DNA from: Nitrosomonas stercoris
GTDB taxonomy: Bacteria; Pseudomonadota; Gammaproteobacteria; Burkholderiales; Nitrosomonadaceae
NCBI GenBank assembly: GCA_006742785.1
Contig: AP019755.1
Location: 2,256,920-2,320,919, forward strand
Direction of reading: 5' to 3'
DNA length: 64,000 nt
In this document: positions 9,229 to 18,081 of the stretch, piece by piece
Numbering within the stretch: the first letter of the stretch is position 1
Layout of the letters: every line of letters starts with the position of its first letter
Position numbers and translations under genes: made by a program
Notes under the pieces: generated by a model
Database searches by the model: none
What the model was told of the DNA's origin: nothing
Seen by the model: only the letters and a program-made list of their open reading frames with translations

Positions 9229-10071
9229 TTATATCGTTGTTGCTTCAGATTCAACGCGCTCTACTTTCAGAAGATGCAAACGGCGACTATCTACTCTAAC
9301 AACGGTAAAATTGAAATTTCCAACAATTATGGATTCTCCATTCTTAGGTAACCGACCAAATTCATTGATGACCAAACCACCTATCGTGTCAAAATCCTTA
9401 TCACTAAATGTTGCACCTAGTGTTTCATTAAAATTTGATATTTCTGTAATGGCCTTCACACGATAATGCCCCATTGTATCAGCAATAATATGAGCCTCAT
9501 CTTCGTCAAAATCATATTCATCCTCAATATCGCCGACAATCTGTTCAAGCACATCTTCAATTGTGATGAGTCCAGCAACTCCACCATACTCATCTACTAC
9601 AATAGCGATATGGCCACGGTTACTACGAAAATCTTTAAGCAAAATATTAAGCTTCTTGGATTCCGGTATATATATTACCGGACGCAACATATCCCGAATA
9701 TTAAATACTTCCTTGCCTGAATAATAATGAAGAAGATCTTTAGCCAATAACACACCAACCACCTGATCCTTACTGCCATCCGTCACAGGAAATCTTGAGT
9801 GGGCTGTTTCTGTCACAAATGAAATAACATCTTCTGGCTTCTCATTGATATCAATCGTATCCATTTGTGAGCGGGGAATCATGACATCACGAACCTGCAT
9901 CTCTGTTACTTGCAAAACTCCTTCAATCATACTTAACGCATCCGTATCCAGCAGATTACGCTCATGAGCTGAATGCAATAAAGCAATTAATTGTTCACGA
10001 TCTTCTAATTTATGAGAAAGCAGAGCGCTAATATACCCAAACCAACCTGCTTTTGGGGAGGTTTCGTTCAT
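9229..10071 (-). CDS. corC: CorC/HlyC-type CBS-domain protein
   Basis: The 280-aa protein has no membrane domain. It carries two CBS domains (about residues 65-185, with VRDVMIPRSQMDTI, HSRFPV and DEYGGVAGLITIEDVLEQIVGDIEDE). A C-terminal CorC/HlyC domain of about 80 residues follows and ends with VVRVDSRRLHLLKVERV. This architecture matches CorC/YbeX, linked to magnesium/cobalt efflux and, in recent work on the family, to ribosome-related functions. It is 49 bp downstream of ybeY, in the conserved miaB-phoH(ybeZ)-ybeY-ybeX order. Confidence 0.93.
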   Translation of the reverse strand: MNETSPKAGWFGYISALLSHKLEDREQLIALLHSAHERNLLDTDALSMIEGVLQVTEMQVRDVMIPRSQMDTIDINEKPEDVISFVTETAHSRFPVTDGSKDQVVGVLLAKDLLHYYSGKEVFNIRDMLRPVIYIPESKKLNILLKDFRSNRGHIAIVVDEYGGVAGLITIEDVLEQIVGDIEDEYDFDEDEAHIIADTMGHYRVKAITEISNFNETLGATFSDKDFDTIGGLVINEFGRLPKNGESIIVGNFNFTVVRVDSRRLHLLKVERVESEATTI

Positions 10072-10120
10072 AAAATAAGTACGTCAGGAATAATAAAAAG
10101 GATGGTCAAATTTGCTTACG

Positions 10121-10600
10121 TTACTCGGTCACTAAAATAGCGTAAGGATCTGGATAATTTAGATTGGTGATAATTTTCGTTTCAAGAGATTCCATAATAG
10201 CAGCATCTTCACGACTAATATGATCGTATCCCTGTAAATGCAAAATACCATGAACGGTTAGATGTGCATAATGTGCAGCTAACTCTTTGCCTTGTTGCTT
10301 TGCTTCGCCACTAATTATCGGCGCGCACAATACAATATCACCAAACAATGGTGCATCATCACTATATACAAATGTCAACACATTAGTTGCCGCGTCTTTA
10401 CCACGGAATTGATGATTTAACGCTTCTCCTTCTTGTATATCAACAATCCGAATAACCACTTCAGCCGGTTTATTGAGTGCTGCTTCAACCCATTTGCGGA
10501 ACAATTGCTCATTAGGAACGCCAATGCTATCCGTAGCAAACTGTATTGCCAACTTAAGTTCACACTGACTGCTCGTGTCAGATTGCTTGTTAGTGCTCAT
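10121..10600 (-). CDS. ybeY: Endoribonuclease YbeY
   Basis: YbeY is a zinc-dependent single-strand endoribonuclease needed for 16S rRNA 3' maturation and 70S quality control. The diagnostic metal-binding motif HGILHLQGYDH sits near the C-terminus; GKDAATNVLTFVYSDD is also typical. I prefer the ATG at 10600 (MSTNKQSD), giving 159 aa and an 11-bp overlap with the end of phoH. The frame also allows a start at 10618, six codons further upstream (MKNIRR), which would overlap phoH more. The phoH-ybeY-corC order is conserved and suggests cotranscription. Confidence 0.93.
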   Translation of the reverse strand: MSTNKQSDTSSQCELKLAIQFATDSIGVPNEQLFRKWVEAALNKPAEVVIRIVDIQEGEALNHQFRGKDAATNVLTFVYSDDAPLFGDIVLCAPIISGEAKQQGKELAAHYAHLTVHGILHLQGYDHISREDAAIMESLETKIITNLNYPDPYAILVTE

Positions 10601-11612
10601 TCGCCGTATATTTTTCATAAGCGTCTACAATACGCTGAACCAGTGGATGCCGAACAACATCATCAGTCATAAAACGTGCAAATGCGACGCCATTCACTCT
10701 TCTTAATACCTTTTCTGCTTCAACCAAACCACTCTTCTGATGTTTGGGTAAATCTATCTGCGTAATATCGCCTGTAATAACGGCTTTAGAACCAAAACCA
10801 ATACGCGTTAAAAACATTTTCATCTGTTCTGGTGTCGTATTTTGAGCTTCATCTAAAATGATGAATGATTGATTAAGTGTGCGGCCACGCATAAAAGCTA
10901 ATGGAGCAATTTCAATCGTATTTTTTTCAAAATATCTATTTACCTTCTCAAATCCTACTAAATCATACAAAGCATCATAAAGAGGCCGTAGATAAGGATC
11001 CACTTTTTGCACTATATCTCCCGGCAAGAACCCTAATCTTTCACCCGCCTCTACCGCCGGCCGCACAAGAATAATTCTATCAACCAGTTCGCGCGCTAAC
11101 GCATCTACCGCACAGGCAACCGCGAGATAAGTCTTTCCCGTGCCTGCTGGACCAATTCCAAAAGTAATATCATGCGTTGTAATCTGATAAAGATAATCAG
11201 ACTGCCGGACAGTGCGCCCATGAATTTTTCCATGACGAGTGGTAATTTGCAATGGTGATGCATCATTATTCGTTACAGATTCACCTGAATTCATAGTTGT
11301 TGAGAGGGCATTCTTTCTACTTCTCGCTTCGACTAGCCCCAGTTGAATCCGGTCAATACCAATATAATGATTCGATTCTTCATAAAATTTTTCTAGTACT
11401 TGGGCCGCCAAGTGCGTCTGACTGTCAGGGCCATAAAGCTTAAAAAGACCTCCTCTACGTAGAATCACAACGTCAAGAGCAGATCCAATTTGTTTAAGGT
11501 TTTCATCTAACGCCCCACATAAGTTAGTCAGGCGTTTGTTATTTACAGGTGAGAAGGAAAGTTCAACAAACTCTGTTTTCGGTTTCGTTGAGGAGATTAT
11601 GGGCGTATTCAA
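10590..11612 (-). CDS. phoH: PhoH-like ATPase (YbeZ)
   Basis: This is a PhoH/YbeZ-family cytoplasmic P-loop ATPase, thought to work with YbeY in RNA metabolism. The 340-aa product has an N-terminal KH-like region (about residues 15-90). The PhoH domain contains the Walker A motif GPAGTGKTYLAVA, a LVRPAVEAGERLGFLPGD segment, and Walker B FIILDEAQN followed by TGDITQIDLP. It lies 44 bp after miaB and overlaps ybeY at its 3' end. Length and motifs are standard. Confidence 0.95.
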   Translation of the reverse strand: MNTPIISSTKPKTEFVELSFSPVNNKRLTNLCGALDENLKQIGSALDVVILRRGGLFKLYGPDSQTHLAAQVLEKFYEESNHYIGIDRIQLGLVEARSRKNALSTTMNSGESVTNNDASPLQITTRHGKIHGRTVRQSDYLYQITTHDITFGIGPAGTGKTYLAVACAVDALARELVDRIILVRPAVEAGERLGFLPGDIVQKVDPYLRPLYDALYDLVGFEKVNRYFEKNTIEIAPLAFMRGRTLNQSFIILDEAQNTTPEQMKMFLTRIGFGSKAVITGDITQIDLPKHQKSGLVEAEKVLRRVNGVAFARFMTDDVVRHPLVQRIVDAYEKYTANEH

Positions 11613-11656
11613 TAAATTTTGATTATCAGTTCCAGTTACTCACACTCAAACTATCA

Positions 11657-12985
11657 TTACACAGCGGATATTTCACCACGCAAGGTGTGTGATAAAGCTT
11701 CAGTTATTTTGATATCAATAAAATTTCCGATCAAATCAGAGTGCCCAGCAAAATTGACCACTCTGTTATTATCAGTTCGGCCACTGTATTCATTCGGATT
11801 CTTCTTTGACACTCCTTCTACTAAAACACGCTGAATAGAACCAATCATACCTTGGCTAATCACTTGCGCATTAGCACCTATTTTCTCTTGCAAACGATGT
11901 AACCTAGCGAGTTTCACCTGATGAGGCGTATCATCTGGTAAATCAGCGGCAGGTGTTCCTGGGCGAGGACTATAAATAAAGCTGAAAGATTCATCGAATT
12001 TTACATAATCAATCAATTCCATCGTCCTTTCAAAATCACTATCTGTTTCTCCTGGAAAGCCGATAATAAAATCAGATGATATTGAGATGTTTGGGCGAGT
12101 CGCTTTTAACTTACGAATAATTGACCTATACTCAGTAACAGTATAGCCTCGCTTCATAGCTGCCAAAATTCTATCTGATCCTGATTGTACAGGCAGGTGC
12201 ACATGCCCTACTAATTTTGGCAAACGCTGATACACATCAATCAGCCGATTAGTAAACTCTTTAGGATGGGAGGTCGTATAACGAATACGTTCTATTCCGG
12301 GAATTTCATGAATATAATCTAATAATGTTGCGAAATCTATTTCATCTTGATCGCTTGATTTATCATAGTAAGCATTTACATTTTGCCCCAGGAGCGTTAC
12401 CTCTTTAACTCCTTGAATTGCTAATCTAGCCACTTCAGATAAGACATCATCCAGCGGTCTGGATACTTCCTCTCCTCTGGTATAAGGCACAACGCAAAAA
12501 CTGCAATACTTACTACATCCCTCCATAATTGACACAAAAGCAGTTGCTCCAACTGTATGAGCAGGTGGCAATCGATCAAATTTTTCAATCTCTGGAAAGG
12601 TAACATCAACTTGCGAATGCCCCGTGCGCCGACGCGCATCAATTAATTCGGGCAGCCTATGCAACGTTTGAGGTCCAAATACCAAATCTACAAACGGAGC
12701 ACGCTTAATTATTTCTGAGCCTTCTTGACTGGCAACACACCCGCCAACACCGATCAACAAATTGGGATTACTCTCTTTAAGATGGCGCACACGTCCTAAA
12801 TCATGAAAAACTTTTTCTTGGGCCTTCTCACGAACAGAGCACGTGTTAAACAAAATAAGATCAGCGTCTTCGGGCGTATTAGTCAACTCCATACTTTTTT
12901 CAGACAAAAGAAGATCTGCCATTTTATCTGAGTCATACTCATTCATTTGGCACCCGAATGTCTTAATATAAAGTTTATCGTTCAC
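11657..12985 (-). CDS. miaB: tRNA-2-methylthio-N6-dimethylallyladenosine synthase MiaB
   Basis: MiaB is a radical-SAM methylthiotransferase that converts i6A37 to ms2i6A37 in tRNA. The 442-aa protein has the N-terminal UPF0004 domain with [22 protein letters not shown] and GVGGCVAS; these three cysteines bind one Fe-S cluster. The radical-SAM motif CSKYCSFC is near residue 160 and a C-terminal TRAM domain spans roughly 375-440. Order and length are typical. It begins the miaB-phoH-ybeY-corC group; 164 bp separate it from the end of the hao cluster. Confidence 0.97.
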   Translation of the reverse strand: MNDKLYIKTFGCQMNEYDSDKMADLLLSEKSMELTNTPEDADLILFNTCSVREKAQEKVFHDLGRVRHLKESNPNLLIGVGGCVASQEGSEIIKRAPFVDLVFGPQTLHRLPELIDARRRTGHSQVDVTFPEIEKFDRLPPAHTVGATAFVSIMEGCSKYCSFCVVPYTRGEEVSRPLDDVLSEVARLAIQGVKEVTLLGQNVNAYYDKSSDQDEIDFATLLDYIHEIPGIERIRYTTSHPKEFTNRLIDVYQRLPKLVGHVHLPVQSGSDRILAAMKRGYTVTEYRSIIRKLKATRPNISISSDFIIGFPGETDSDFERTMELIDYVKFDESFSFIYSPRPGTPAADLPDDTPHQVKLARLHRLQEKIGANAQVISQGMIGSIQRVLVEGVSKKNPNEYSGRTDNNRVVNFAGHSDLIGNFIDIKITEALSHTLRGEISAV

Positions 12986-13035
12986 TATATTTCTACAATT
13001 AACTACTATTATCTAAATAATTTTTATCTACTCAC

Positions 13036-13110
13036 AACTATAGCGCCACCAACTAGACCTTTAACCGAAAAATTATTTTTTCAAAAATCATAGTTTGGGA
13101 CGCTATAGCT
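13036..13110. repeat. Imperfect 20-bp inverted repeat between cycB and miaB
   Basis: The arms at 13036-13055 and 13091-13110 match at 16 of 20 positions; the core CTATAGCG / CGCTATAG is perfect. The 35-nt loop contains its own small palindrome, GAAAAA-TTAT-TTTTTC. The element separates the hao-cycAB cluster from miaB. It could act as a transcription boundary or be a small decayed foldback repeat. There is no GC-rich stem with a T tail. Confidence 0.45.
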
Positions 13111-13149
13111 ATTAGTATTAGTTGACCTAGCAATTCAGAAAATCAAACC

Positions 13150-13854
13150 TTATTCTTCGTCGCTATCTTCGTCGTCATCTTCATCGGAATCGCTGTCTTC
13201 ATCAGCATCAGTATCGGATTCAACCTCGACTTCGATTTCTTCGTCCTCATCATCATCGTCTTCATCATCATCGTCGTCATCTTCATCAGCTTTCAATACC
13301 AGTTTGCCTTGTGCCAAACTCGCATTCAAATCTGTTTCAGGTGCTTCTTCATGCACTAAGTTCTGATGACAATCAATACAGGTTGCCCCTTCCGTTTCCA
13401 TTTTCAAGTGTTCTGCTTGCGCAAATTCTCCGGGAGGATCAGGCTTAACGTGACAGTCACGGCAAGTAATACTATCCCATTTCTTCAGATTCATCCTAGC
13501 ATCATGGGCCATGATGCCTCTTCTTTCATTGAACTTATCTAAAGTAGAATAATCATTAACTAGTTCTAACCAAAGCTCTCTGGCACCATCAACAACGTGT
13601 GTAGCCACCGCTAGGTGGAAGTTTTTCACTCCCTGTGGAATATGACAATCCTTACAGGTTGGGTTAATTCCTAACGCACCATAGTGTGTGGATTCTTTCA
13701 ATTCAGTCTGTGGGTAAGACATGGAATGACAGCTGGTACAGAATTCTTCTGTGGATAATGCTGCCTCTCCACCAAACACCACAACTATTAATGCGATACC
13801 CAATAGCACCCCTACTAGCAGGGTGCCAATTGATCCTTTTTGCAATCTGGTCAT
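13150..13854 (-). CDS. cycB: Tetraheme cytochrome cM552 (NapC/NirT-type quinone reductase)
   Basis: The product is a 234-aa membrane-anchored multiheme cytochrome. Residues about 9-29 form a single membrane segment (IGTLLVGVLLGIALIVVVFGG). Four CxxCH heme motifs start at Cys39, Cys67, Cys131 and Cys159, with NapC/NirT family spacing. In ammonia oxidisers cM552 is believed to pass electrons from c554 to ubiquinone. Its start is 3 bp past the cycA stop, so the two are surely cotranscribed. The last 45 residues (190-234) are extraordinary: 36 are Asp or Glu, the rest mostly Ser and Val, encoded by GAT/GAC/GAA triplet runs. I cannot say from here how conserved the tail is. Confidence 0.93.
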   Translation of the reverse strand: MTRLQKGSIGTLLVGVLLGIALIVVVFGGEAALSTEEFCTSCHSMSYPQTELKESTHYGALGINPTCKDCHIPQGVKNFHLAVATHVVDGARELWLELVNDYSTLDKFNERRGIMAHDARMNLKKWDSITCRDCHVKPDPPGEFAQAEHLKMETEGATCIDCHQNLVHEEAPETDLNASLAQGKLVLKADEDDDDDDEDDDDEDEEIEVEVESDTDADEDSDSDEDDDEDSDEE

Positions 13855-13857
13855 TTA

Positions 13858-14565
13858 CTATTTTCCTTTTTTGGTAGTTTTGGCGCTGGCCTGGAATTCT
13901 TCATGGAATTTGAATTTAGGTTCGCCCTCAAATACACCATCCAGTTTGTAATGTTCATGCATGGCTTTAACATCTTTGACCATTTCATCAAAGTTGAAGG
14001 TGTATTTCGCATCTACTTCTGGTGTATACGGTGTGTACGGTGGCTTGGCATCTTTCCAGGGAGAGCCTTCGTAGTTCAGATGGCAGGCACTGCAGCGTTC
14101 TTCAAAGTGGAAGTCCTGACCTTTCTTCGCCAGTACACTACGTTTGGTAGTCTTGCCTTTTTTCTCAAACGCTTGGCCACTCTTGCGGTGATCACCTCGG
14201 TAGTTACGACCAGGGCCATGGCAGGATTCGCAGCCAACACCGGTTAACATCTTTTTAGGACTATCAATAGTATAGCCCCCTTTTTGACCAAAGCCATCTA
14301 CGTGACAGCCAACGCAATCTTTATCTTGTGTGTAATCCTTGGCTGGATCCAGGTTGGCTTTTTGTTTGGCTTCCGCTTTGACATTGGGTTTCAATGATTC
14401 CATTGCCTTGGCATGGGCGGTATCTTTCCAAGATGATGCTTGGGCTTTGTGACAGGAACTACATTTTTTGCGGCCCTCAAACGGGGCATCTGCTGCCAGG
14501 CTTTGTCCACTCACTATAGTAAACAGAGCTGCAACAATGACTGCGCATACGCTCATTACTTTCAT
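13858..14565 (-). CDS. cycA: Tetraheme cytochrome c554
   Basis: Cytochrome c554 is the periplasmic electron acceptor of HAO. The 235-aa precursor has a signal peptide cleaved before ADAPFEG (about residue 25). Four heme motifs are present: CSSCH (35-39), CVGCH (84-88), CESCH (112-116) and CSACH (158-162), as in the N. europaea protein. A strong GAGGAGAG ribosome-binding site precedes the ATG. It follows haoB by about 60 bp and cycB follows after 3 bp. The gap before it holds no clear terminator, so it may be read from the hao promoter. Confidence 0.97.
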   Translation of the reverse strand: MKVMSVCAVIVAALFTIVSGQSLAADAPFEGRKKCSSCHKAQASSWKDTAHAKAMESLKPNVKAEAKQKANLDPAKDYTQDKDCVGCHVDGFGQKGGYTIDSPKKMLTGVGCESCHGPGRNYRGDHRKSGQAFEKKGKTTKRSVLAKKGQDFHFEERCSACHLNYEGSPWKDAKPPYTPYTPEVDAKYTFNFDEMVKDVKAMHEHYKLDGVFEGEPKFKFHEEFQASAKTTKKGK

Positions 14566-14625
14566 AGTCTCTCCTCTTGTTTTAGGTAGATAAATATAGG
14601 TTATGATTTTTTTGTCTTGCCAATA

Positions 14626-15726
14626 TTATTGTACCTGATCACTGTGCTGGATTAAATCCATCTGTTTCTCATGGGGGGTAACAGGTTGTGCTGTAGACTG
14701 TTCTGTCAGTTGATACACCCAATAGCCGCCTTGTTGATAAATCAATCGGGGGGAGGCAAGATCCAGCGGTGAGGGTTGGCTGGTAAAAGGCAGTAGCCGC
14801 GCCAGTAATGTTTGATAGCTGGCTTTATCAATCAGGAAGAAGGCTCGGATCAGTTCATCTGAGAGCGATTGTAAGGTGTAGGCATAATACCCTTGGTTGG
14901 TCATTTCTGCTTTGACATGGGTAATCATGCCATGCAGGTTGCTTGTGAGCCGATAAGGTTTGTACACAATGCCAAATTGCTCCGGATACAGTAGCCCTAG
15001 TTTGTATAAGTCGCTGACATGCACAATGAGGTAGGCGTCACGTTCTCCTGCCAGTTGGCGTAGTTCTGTGATGCCCTCTGCCAGTGGTTTCAGCAGGCTT
15101 TGGGTAAAGCTTAGAAACTGTTCATGCTCTTGTGGATCAACAGCTGTTTCAGTTTGGCTGGCTTCATAGGTTCGAATAGCGCGAGCATCGGCTTGCCATT
15201 CATCAGGAATGATGAGTGGTTCATGTAGTGCGCTATGGAACAATACGTCGCGTCCAGTTAACAACGCCAGTTGACGGGAGGTATCCCACCAGCTTAGTAG
15301 CAACGCATCTTTGGCGGCATATTGATCAATGGCTGCAGCTAATTCACTCAGTTCAAGGGCTTTTTGATCCAGTGCCAGGATGGGTTCAATGGTTTCATTT
15401 TTCCAGTGCAGCAGTACAGGTGCTTGAGCGGCGCGTTGGCCAAACCAGGCTTGTGCCAGTGGTTCATCTGCTCCAGCCAGCATGACGTTATACTGGTTAA
15501 TCGTCAGATCCTTCCAGGCTTCCAGTTCCAGATCAGGAAAGTCCGCTGTATTACCCGTGGTGGTAAGTTGGTAATAGTAAGGCGGATCGCTTGGCGTGAG
15601 TTTCAGCCAGGCATATAGGGCTAATAAAACCAAACCTCCCGTCACTAATAAAATACCCAGTGACGGGAGGAGTCGGTCAGACCAGCGCGAACTGCGCCGG
15701 TCTGAGGAGGTTAACGAGGTAGTCAA
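14626..15726 (-). CDS. haoB: HaoB, membrane-anchored protein of the hao cluster
   Basis: The 366-aa product lies between hao and cycA, the position of orf2/haoB in Nitrosomonas. A hydrophobic segment at about residues 22-45 ([23 protein letters not shown]) anchors it; the rest is predicted periplasmic, without heme motifs or cysteine pairs. It overlaps the hao stop by four bases, so translation is coupled to hao. The biochemical function is not established; the coupling suggests a role in HAO assembly, P460 formation or membrane attachment (inference). Confidence 0.88.
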   Translation of the reverse strand: MTTSLTSSDRRSSRWSDRLLPSLGILLVTGGLVLLALYAWLKLTPSDPPYYYQLTTTGNTADFPDLELEAWKDLTINQYNVMLAGADEPLAQAWFGQRAAQAPVLLHWKNETIEPILALDQKALELSELAAAIDQYAAKDALLLSWWDTSRQLALLTGRDVLFHSALHEPLIIPDEWQADARAIRTYEASQTETAVDPQEHEQFLSFTQSLLKPLAEGITELRQLAGERDAYLIVHVSDLYKLGLLYPEQFGIVYKPYRLTSNLHGMITHVKAEMTNQGYYAYTLQSLSDELIRAFFLIDKASYQTLLARLLPFTSQPSPLDLASPRLIYQQGGYWVYQLTEQSTAQPVTPHEKQMDLIQHSDQVQ

Positions 15727-17435
15727 GCTGTTTGCTTACGCTTGCGCCAGCCAAACAGGGCAACTGCTCCGGCTAGCAACATGCCACCTCCCAGTCCACC
15801 CAGGGAGATTTTCTCTTCTGCCTCTCTGAGGTCTAACAGACTGGTTTTCTTGCCTTCCAGTTTGCTTACACGTGCACGCAAGGCTTGCATTTCTTGCATT
15901 TTGGTGTATTCATCCTGAATTTCAACATAGGCGCGGTTCATTGGACCCCATCCTTCGGTATAGGTCCAGCCACCTGGATTAGCATGGGCAAGACCTACGT
16001 GCATCTTGGCCAGGTTGTTTTCTGCCATTTCCAGTACTTTTAGCTCAAGTGAGGCCGGGTTATTCCCTTTGGACCAGAACAGCTGGGTAAAGATGCTGTA
16101 GCCAGGTTTCTCTGGTGCCGGTGGGTTAGGACGGTTGGTCTTTTGACCGGTAAGGGTGCCATCTTCGTACATCTTGTGAACAATGGCGTTGGCTTCCTGG
16201 TATTTAGCCAGGCCTTCCAGGGTACCTTTGTCCATGAGGTCAAGATAGGAACGGGCAAAACGTTCTGAGTGACATTGGGTACAGGTGACTACCCAGGAGT
16301 CCAGTCGTCCTTCTGCCCAGTCACTGGTGATGTTTTCAGCAATACCAGGAACGAATGGGTAGTTGGCCCAGCGGGTTTTACGGGTGATGTTATGGGTGTA
16401 CTCGCCTTCATATTCCATGTGGCAGGCTGCACAGGTCGGTGCCGTTTGGCCTCCTTTGGAAAAGGCGTCTTGCAGACGAACTTCCCAGTTCCAGTTGCCA
16501 CGGTTCATTTCAGCCATCTTGCCGTGCTTGGACATCATGTAGGTTTCGTAGTTGTTGTGGTCTACGCCGCTATGACAGGTAGCACAGGCTTCTGGTTTGC
16601 GTGATTCCGCAGCTGAGAATTCGTGACGGGTATGGCAGTTGTCACATTTATTCTGGTTGGTGTGGCACATGGTACAGCCTTCAGCCACTTCGCGTTGTGG
16701 CATGGCTGCCCAAACGGTGGTTTCGATGTTGGCGGTGTAGTCCAGTGCATGTGAGGGACGTCCATCAGGCCATTGGCCATTAGGCCAGATCATGGTATCG
16801 CGCTCTGATTCACGTTCGGCAAATTCCCTCAGGTGACAGGTACCACAGGTATCTGCAGTTGGCATGCGGATGTCTTTGGTGTGGTCAACCTTTTTGTTGC
16901 TGTTGATGTCTGCGTGACAGTCTATACAGCCTACTTCTTTGAGTTTTTCGCTTTTACCCAGTTTGCCCATAGAGCGCAGGTTGTTTTCTACTTCTTCCAA
17001 CTTGCCTTTTTTGTAGTAAAGCGGGTCGTCTGATTTAAGATTACGAATCTTGTCCAGGTTGGCGTGGGTGCTACGTTGCCAGGCACGTACCCATACCGGT
17101 GTTTCATCTGTATGGCATTCTACGCAGTCTTTACGTTCCGCTATCTCTTTGGGAGAAACAGGGGGTTTGTAAAAGGTGGCGGGGTCCATGTAGCGACTGA
17201 GTTCAATCGGTTCCCAGTAGTCTCCCATCGTGCCTTTACCGGCTCCATGTGCCGGGTCTTTGTAACGCTTGACCAAGGCATCGTAGGTTTGTTTCGGTGT
17301 GGCTTTGCTGCGATCCAGATTCAACGCTTCATACGTCTCGTCCGGTACCGTCGAGATGTCCGCTTGTACTTGACCACCCATCAACAGCAGGCCAGCACAT
17401 AGCAGCATACCCTTCATATACTCCCGTAATCTCAT
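15723..17435 (-). CDS. hao: Hydroxylamine oxidoreductase (octaheme, P460)
   Basis: HAO oxidises hydroxylamine in the periplasm and feeds four electrons to c554. The 570-aa precursor has a signal peptide (cleavage after VQA, residue 25). Eight CxxCH motifs start at Cys104, 170, 197, 254, 264, 284, 335 and 385. Tyr492, in GGWTYTEGW, corresponds to mature Tyr467, which cross-links the P460 heme of a neighbouring subunit in the N. europaea trimer. A coiled-coil-like stretch (about 505-545) leads to a hydrophobic C-terminus ([18 protein letters not shown]) ending in RKRKQTA, a possible membrane tail. A strong AAAGGAGAGAG ribosome-binding site precedes the ATG. Confidence 0.99.
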   Translation of the reverse strand: MRLREYMKGMLLCAGLLLMGGQVQADISTVPDETYEALNLDRSKATPKQTYDALVKRYKDPAHGAGKGTMGDYWEPIELSRYMDPATFYKPPVSPKEIAERKDCVECHTDETPVWVRAWQRSTHANLDKIRNLKSDDPLYYKKGKLEEVENNLRSMGKLGKSEKLKEVGCIDCHADINSNKKVDHTKDIRMPTADTCGTCHLREFAERESERDTMIWPNGQWPDGRPSHALDYTANIETTVWAAMPQREVAEGCTMCHTNQNKCDNCHTRHEFSAAESRKPEACATCHSGVDHNNYETYMMSKHGKMAEMNRGNWNWEVRLQDAFSKGGQTAPTCAACHMEYEGEYTHNITRKTRWANYPFVPGIAENITSDWAEGRLDSWVVTCTQCHSERFARSYLDLMDKGTLEGLAKYQEANAIVHKMYEDGTLTGQKTNRPNPPAPEKPGYSIFTQLFWSKGNNPASLELKVLEMAENNLAKMHVGLAHANPGGWTYTEGWGPMNRAYVEIQDEYTKMQEMQALRARVSKLEGKKTSLLDLREAEEKISLGGLGGGMLLAGAVALFGWRKRKQTA

Positions 17436-17468
17436 GCTCTCTCCTTTATTAATTTTATCAATCCTTTG

Positions 17469-17486
17469 ATTCCATATTTATGGAAT
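17469..17486. promoter_or_regulatory. Palindrome in the hao leader region
   Basis: A perfect 7-bp inverted repeat, ATTCCAT-ATTT-ATGGAAT, lies about 34 bp upstream of the hao ATG in the 80-bp rpsT-hao gap. It could be an operator or 5'-leader hairpin for hao, or the weak remains of an rpsT terminator; on the minus strand no T tract follows the stem. I could not place a convincing -35/-10 pair for hao in the gap. Confidence 0.4.
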
Positions 17487-17515
17487 TTTTTAAGTTACTC
17501 TATCTACTTATTAAT

Positions 17516-17779
17516 TTAGTCCATTGCCTTAATCGCGCTAGAAAGACGACTTTTGTGTCTTGCCGCTTTATTTTTATGAATGATTCCTTTGTTCGTAATT
17601 GAATCAATCACACTGACTGAACTTTTGAAGAGGCTCTCAGCCATATTTTTATCACCCGCCACGACTGCTTTTTGTACATTTTTGATTGCGGTACGCAACT
17701 TAGAACGCAATCCGGAATTTCGCTCTCGCCGCGTTACATTTTGCCTGGCCCGTTTTCTAGCTTGTGCTGTATTTGCCAT
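17516..17779 (-). CDS. rpsT: 30S ribosomal protein bS20
   Basis: The 87-residue, Lys/Arg-rich protein opens with [14 protein letters not shown], contains [11 protein letters not shown], and ends with [19 protein letters not shown], the complete bS20 pattern. It binds 16S rRNA early in 30S assembly. It is normally monocistronic. Here it lies 80 bp upstream of hao on the same strand, so readthrough into hao cannot be excluded. A good sigma-70 promoter lies upstream. Confidence 0.98.
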   Translation of the reverse strand: MANTAQARKRARQNVTRRERNSGLRSKLRTAIKNVQKAVVAGDKNMAESLFKSSVSVIDSITNKGIIHKNKAARHKSRLSSAIKAMD

Positions 17780-18081
17780 GTGATCTTTTTGTTCTCCGTT
17801 TAAATATATTTCTAATTTATTAATAAATATCGCGCGATTTTACTTTCATTTCTTCTTGTTTGCAAAGTATTGGCAACATGCGCCGCACTTTCACTCAATA
17901 TCTAACATCTCACCTCACAAAAACAATCCGATCCTACAAAATTTATCTAATTAGTTTGTTCTCTTCGTGAAGTTTTATAAAAACAAGCTAATGCTACAAT
18001 ATCAATACAATGACACGCCTTTCAGTAAAATTAAGATGCTGAACAGATTCTGACAAAAACAAATAGAGAGCAAAGAATAGC
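17780..18081. other. Divergent rpsT-acs intergenic region
   Basis: These roughly 300 bp hold the control sequences of two divergent genes. The rpsT promoter is on the left. On the right a GAGAG ribosome-binding site lies about 12 bases before the acs ATG. At 18021-18051 the sequence TTCAGTAA...AAGATGCTGAACAGATTCT resembles the right end of the MITE-like element at 54692-54837 (TTCAGTAAGATATTGAACAGGTTCT), allowing an 8-base insertion and two substitutions. It may be a decayed end. No gene is seen here. Confidence 0.4.
17837..17865 (-). promoter_or_regulatory. Putative sigma-70 promoter of rpsT
   Basis: On the minus strand a TTGCAA hexamer (17860-17865) and a TAAAAT hexamer (17837-17842) are separated by exactly 17 bases. 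This places a transcription start about 50 bp upstream of the rpsT ATG. It is a sequence match only. Confidence 0.5.

Noticed and set aside
16269..16604. Long antisense frames inside hao
   Set aside because: They arise from the regular codon use of hao, whose eight heme motifs fix the true frame.
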